A stretch of 64,000 nt of DNA, taken from the NCBI GenBank assembly GCA_024516155.1, contig JAJJXM010000069.1, positions 186,001-250,000 of the forward strand, read 5' to 3'. Source of the DNA: Pyronema omphalodes (taxonomy: Eukaryota; Ascomycota; Pezizomycetes; Pezizales; Pyronemataceae). A program made the translations under genes and the position numbers. Each line of letters begins with the position of its first letter. Within the stretch, counting starts at the first letter, position 1. Positions 60,849-64,000 of this stretch are shown in pieces. Below the pieces are notes generated by a model. The model was not told the DNA's origin. It saw only the letters and a list, made by a program, of their open reading frames with translations, and did not search any database.

Positions 60849-61552
60849 TAACATAATAAAGTCAATATACATAGGTACTTCGGGGACGCAGGAGGGAAGG
60901 AGGCGAGAGGAAGCGGACGATACAGAGGGCAATGGGAGGAGCACCGGGGGATGGTAGCTGGTTACTTTTCTTGTTTTTCTACTGAGTTGTATGGGGAAGA
61001 TCGGGGAAGAGGAGAGGCTGCGGAGGCGGGGAGACGAGGAGCGCGGGGGAGGAGAGTGGAGACGGGGACGAGTGAGAGATGATGACACGGAGGAGACACA
61101 GGGGACGAGGGGAGCAAGGCTCGGGGGTAATGGAGGGGAAGGAAGTAGGGAGACGGGCAGGAGTAGAAGGAGTGGCGGCGGGGGGAAAGAGGAAAGGTGT
61201 TCACCCCGTGGAGTTGTATTTTTTCTTTGCTTTTCTGTTATGTTTTGGTTTGTGGAGGAAATAAAGCCGGAAAAATGGCTAAAAATGGGCGGGGAAGGGT
61301 GGAGGATCGAGGGGAACGACCCGGCGTGGTGGCCCCTGAGAGAACAGGGCTCCTGGAACTGACGACGCGAGATGGACTAAGGCACAAGAAAAATGGGAGA
61401 CTACACTCCCAACAACCTCCGACAGCTCTGGGGCTTACCCAGTGGGGACCTGGCATCACACCCAGGTCCTTGACATTGTATTTAAATTGTAGATTCCGCC
61501 ATAACCTTGAGGTTGGATGCGTGTATGAATCAATAAATAAATAAATAAATAG
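60695..61552 (+). mobile_element. LINE B 3' UTR and (AATA)n tail
   Basis: This is a long 3' UTR with an A-run (about 60812-60835), a purine-rich G tract (60990-61190), the shared 3' module (61254-61365) and an (AATA)n tail ending at 61552. There is no gene. Confidence 0.82.
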
Positions 61553-61726
61553 AACTCGTGAAAACTCTGATTTTGCGACAAAAGTCAACAAAAACAACGT
61601 AGAATTCCCTGAAGAATCAGAGAATAACGTAACATAGTGCTGCGAATCCGAATCCGATGAGAAAACCGGGGGTTGCGGTGCTCGTTGTTGAGAATGCAGG
61701 GGGGGGTCGCCGTTGCCGTGTGGTGT
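61553..61726. other. Remnant with 28-bp repeat of LINE M 5' end; otherwise unassigned
   Basis: 61553-61580 is identical to 38595-38622 at the LINE M 5' end. It directly follows the LINE B tail, as a target duplication would. 61581-61726 has no recognised match in the window and may be the displaced 5' part of LINE M (minus strand) or other DNA. Confidence 0.5.
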
Positions 61727-61846
61727 GGTATGAAACAGGTCTGTCCCCTTCCGCGACGACAATGATTTACCAGGCGTGTGTACAGTCGAGATCGGACTTT
61801 GGTTCAGAGATTTGGTCGACAAAACAGAGAGACCTTGCCCACGCCC
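61727..61846 (+). pseudogene. LINE E fragment (RT thumb region)
   Basis: The frame reads YETGLSPSATTMIYQACVQ and SDFGSEIWSTKQRDLA, matching LINE C around 51750-51860. It is cut on the right by the 5' end of another LINE. Confidence 0.75.
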
Positions 61847-62029
61847 CCAACAACACCACCCAGCAAAGAGCGACCCCCCCCCTGCCTTTTCAACAACCAC
61901 GCCGAAATGGCATGATTTTATCGCGGATTATTGTTCGGCAGCCCCGAATTACCTATTCGCAGCCTTTCCAAACCTGTCTCTGTCTGTTTCGTTGAGTTTT
62001 CATCGAAAAAGAGTTTTCGTACCCCTGAG
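61847..62029 (+). mobile_element. LINE D 5' UTR fragment
   Basis: CCAACAACACCACCCAGC followed by a C-run resembles the LINE C 5' end at 47207-47240. Similarity continues patchily (GAATTACC, GTTGAG). It is cut by the LTR of element 7 at 62030. Confidence 0.6.
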
Positions 62030-62049
62030 TGTCACAACGCTCCCGTGAC

Positions 62050-62133
62050 ATGCTCCTGGCCTCCGCCGTCACCACCGCATGGCTATGGGTGGTTGCCATC
62101 ACCCTAGCAACCTGCTACGCCATCATGAAGTGA
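62050..62133 (+). CDS. Possible 27-aa hydrophobic peptide in the element 7 LTR
   Basis: An ATG frame encodes a short, mostly hydrophobic peptide (MLLASAV...CYAIMK) that would span a membrane once. It lies upstream of the LTR's own TATA box, so the element transcript need not include it from this LTR. Chance is the likeliest explanation. Confidence 0.15.
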   Translation: MLLASAVTTAWLWVVAITLATCYAIMK

Positions 62134-62199
62134 TAGGGATAGGGTTATGGCAAGGGGCTGGGCCCCTTGCCGGGGATTTTCATATGTTAGGAGTTATTT

Positions 62200-62535
62200 A
62201 TTATTTGAATTTATTTTAGGTATCACGGCGGCTAGGAAGATGTTGGAATCTTTTACTTATCTCTTGTGGTATGTACTCTTTCTTTATTATTTGGAATCAC
62301 GGCGGTTAGCCAGGTAGTTATCTCTTTTTGGTATGTACTTTTTCTTTGTTATTTGGAATCACGGCGGTTAGCCAGGTAGTTATCTCTTTTGGTATGTACT
62401 CTTTCTTTGTTATTATTATTTGGAATTACGGCGGTTAGTTATCTTTGGTATGTATTGTTCCCTTGTTTTCTTATTTGGAATTGAGGCGGTTGGCAAATGG
62501 TGGGGGATGTTGGTCATGTATGTAGTTATCACGGC
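62200..62535 (+). repeat. Tandem repeats in the element 7 U3 region
   Basis: Five to six degenerate units share TATTTGGAATCACGGCGGTTAG and GGTATGTACT-CTTTCTTTGT. The two central units are nearly identical. They lie upstream of the TATA box, where enhancers are expected. Confidence 0.8.
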
Positions 62536-62607
62536 GGTTAGCATTGAGAGCATTCTCCGCAGGCGCAGAATGCTGAGTTACGAGTCATGAAGGAGCAAGT
62601 ATAAGAG

Positions 62608-62957
62608 GAGGAAATTTGTATGTAGTTTATTTCTTCACGCAATCAAGTTTCTATTTACTACAATCCTATCTACAAAAAGTTCCCTTGTGATATCCCCATC
62701 TCCCCGAAACTCACCTGTGATTTCCCAGCCAAACCCTTGCCCATACCGAACTTGCCAGCCTTACCTAAACCGTCGCCGCCCGAGGAAATTTGTATGTAGT
62801 TTATTTCTTCACGCAATCAAGTTTCTATTTACTACAATCCTATCTACAAAAGTTCCCTTGTGATATCCCCATCTCTCCGAAACTCACCTGTGATTTCCCA
62901 GCCAAAACCCGTGCCCATTCCCAACTTACCAGCCTTACCTAACCCACCACCGCCCTC
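62608..62957 (+). repeat. Direct duplication of about 174 bp in the element 7 LTR
   Basis: Two copies start GAGGAAATTTGTATGTAG and end near CCAGCCTTACCTAA, with only a few differences. Only the first is preceded by the TATAAG box. Confidence 0.88.
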
Positions 62958-63018
62958 CTCGCCGCCGTAACCCCCGCGCTGCCTGTCGTCAGTAACCGTG
63001 GATACGGATTCTGATATT

Positions 63019-63027
63019 TGATTGCGT
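63019..63027 (+). promoter_or_regulatory. Element 7 primer-binding site (self-priming type)
   Basis: TGATTGCGT starts 2 nt after the LTR end and is the exact reverse complement of ACGCAATCA at 62637-62645 and 62811-62819. Confidence 0.65.
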
Positions 63028-63264
63028 CCTGTGTCCGACACCCAACGCGGAACGAAGACCCAGAAAACCCAGAAAACCCAGAAGACCCAGCAAACCCAGA
63101 AGAAGGCGCACACAGTGGCGTCCTTTCAGCTAAAAGAGCTCGGAGAACATATCGAACAAGAACCGACCGGATCGGCAAGCCCAGTGACCCCCGAACAACC
63201 ATCCAGACCACAGACCCCCGAATCACCCGAACTGCCCCATACCCCTACCGACGACCCTGCGGAA

Positions 63265-64000
63265 ATGGCGACCCCGGCAGGATCGGGACTTGTCACTCCG
63301 GTCACGATGACCCAGAAGCAGTTGAACCAGATCCTCATCCAACTCCATCGCCCCACGACAAACAGTAACCCCAAGGTGGAAGACCCGGAGCTGCACTACG
63401 GGGAAAGAACCAAGCTGAGGGCATTCCTGACGCAATGCGAACTGAAGTTCAATTGTGAAGGGAATAGATTCGACACCGAACAGAAAAAGGTGAACTATGC
63501 GAGCTCCCGCTGTAGAGGTAACGCTTGGGCATGTATCGAGCCGTCCATCAAGGAGGGGAAAAGCGTATACACGACCTGGGAGGCCTTTAAGACCGCTGTC
63601 AGTAGGGCTTTCGGGGAAGCCGACTACAAAGAAGTAGCAAGAAGAAAGTTCAAGATCATCAGGCAGGGCGCGCGATCCGCCGCTGCATACTGGGCCGAAT
63701 TTCAAAGGATCAAATCCGGCTTAACATATAATGACACAGACCTACATCGATCAATGCAGTGATGGACTAAACACAGACGTCCAACGACAGTTGGCACTCC
63801 TTGACGAACGACCAACGGATCTCATGGAATTCGCCAACAAGGCCATAGCGTTAGACAAGCGACTATTCAATTTCCGAACCCTGAGGACCCGATATGAACC
63901 TCAATTCTCTCACCACCCCCATCTTAAGGGGCAGGGACACGACTCTCGACTCTCCGACCCCGAACCAATGGAATTAGATTCCACTCGCCGACCGAAACCA
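63265..64000 (+). pseudogene. Element 7 gag, frameshifted, truncated by window end
   Basis: The first ATG in frame is 63265; the frame is open back to about 63022 without ATG, so the true start is uncertain. The capsid-like region has YGERTKLRAFLTQCELKF, NYASSRCRGNAWA and AAYWAEFQRI. Against the copy at 39287, one base is gained near 63735. The homologous frame then continues from about 63743 to the window end (GLNTDVQRQL, then EPMELD). The protein as written would stop at 63762. Confidence 0.82.

Larger units (their letters stand above)
62030..63016 (+). repeat. Element 7 5' LTR with internal repeats
   Basis: It has a perfect 10-bp hairpin (62149-62171), an array of about five 50-62 bp units (62200-62535), TATAAGAGG (62600-62608) and a direct duplication of about 174 bp (62608-62781 and 62782-62957). 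The self-primer sequence ACGCAATCA occurs in both duplicates (62637-62645 and 62811-62819). Confidence 0.7.
62030..64000 (+). mobile_element. Element 7: Ty3/gypsy element, 5' LTR and gag, runs off the window
   Basis: The LTR is 62030-63016. Its start, TGTCAC, matches the other families; its end reads GATA where the others have ACA, probably by one transition. A self-primer site and gag follow. The left duplication would be CTGAG (62025-62029), not checkable here. Pol must lie beyond the window. Confidence 0.78.

Noticed and set aside
62200..62535. CRISPR-like regularly spaced repeats
   Set aside because: The units are degenerate, spacing is not unique-spacer type, and the array lies in the U3 part of an LTR in a eukaryotic element.

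Overview
The window reads as a block of nested retrotransposons from a fungal genome, most likely a filamentous fungus. The evidence is the combination of Ty3/gypsy elements that carry chromodomains (chromoviruses) with Tad1-like LINEs whose ORF2 has APE endonuclease, reverse transcriptase and RNase H. I see no host gene, rRNA, tRNA or CRISPR array. The species cannot be settled from the sequence.

Layout, left to right. 1-245 is unassigned and 246-529 is a LINE 3' end on the minus strand. 530-777 is the start of an LTR (family II, plus orientation), interrupted by element 1 (778-19181, minus; LTRs of 1356 bp; target duplication CATAC). Element 1 is itself interrupted in pol by element 2 (5258-14767, minus; LTRs of 1608 bp; target duplication CTTTG). 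Element 3 (19195-36797, minus) is an older, broken relative of element 2. Its gag is split by a plus-strand LINE derivative (LINE N, 26410-34766, 13-bp target duplication), which is itself split by element 4 (26615-34002, plus; target duplication AGACC). A minus-strand LINE derivative (LINE M, 36798-38622) interrupts the 5' LTR of element 3. Next come a truncated LTR/gag fragment (38624-39776) and element 5 (39777-46180, minus), which has intact gag and pol but diverged LTRs and no target duplication. LINE B (46181-47209, resuming at 60208-61552) holds LINE C (47210-60207, 13-bp target duplication), and LINE C's 3' UTR holds element 6 (53575-59864, plus; target duplication CTGCG), the most intact element here. 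The right end has LINE scraps, then element 7 (62030 to beyond the window), with a repeat-rich LTR and a damaged gag.

Shared mechanics of the LTR elements. In each element whose leader is present, the bases that begin two nucleotides inside the LTR are complementary to a site in the same element's LTR a short distance downstream of a TATA-like box. This is the arrangement expected for Tf1-type self-priming, and the paired sequences differ between families. Gag and pol are joined by a -1 shift at a recognisable slippery site in five elements (GGGAAAA in three, TTTAAAC in one, TTTTTAA at a shifty stop in one).

The observations most worth checking are these. Two different families (elements 1 and 2) carry an in-frame TGA at the same conserved cysteine codon of reverse transcriptase in an otherwise open pol. 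Elements 4 and 6 carry a conserved, previously unrecognised 56-codon ORF between the primer site and gag, with a possible counterpart in element 5. The self-priming pairs covary between families. Element 5 looks like a recombinant of two copies.
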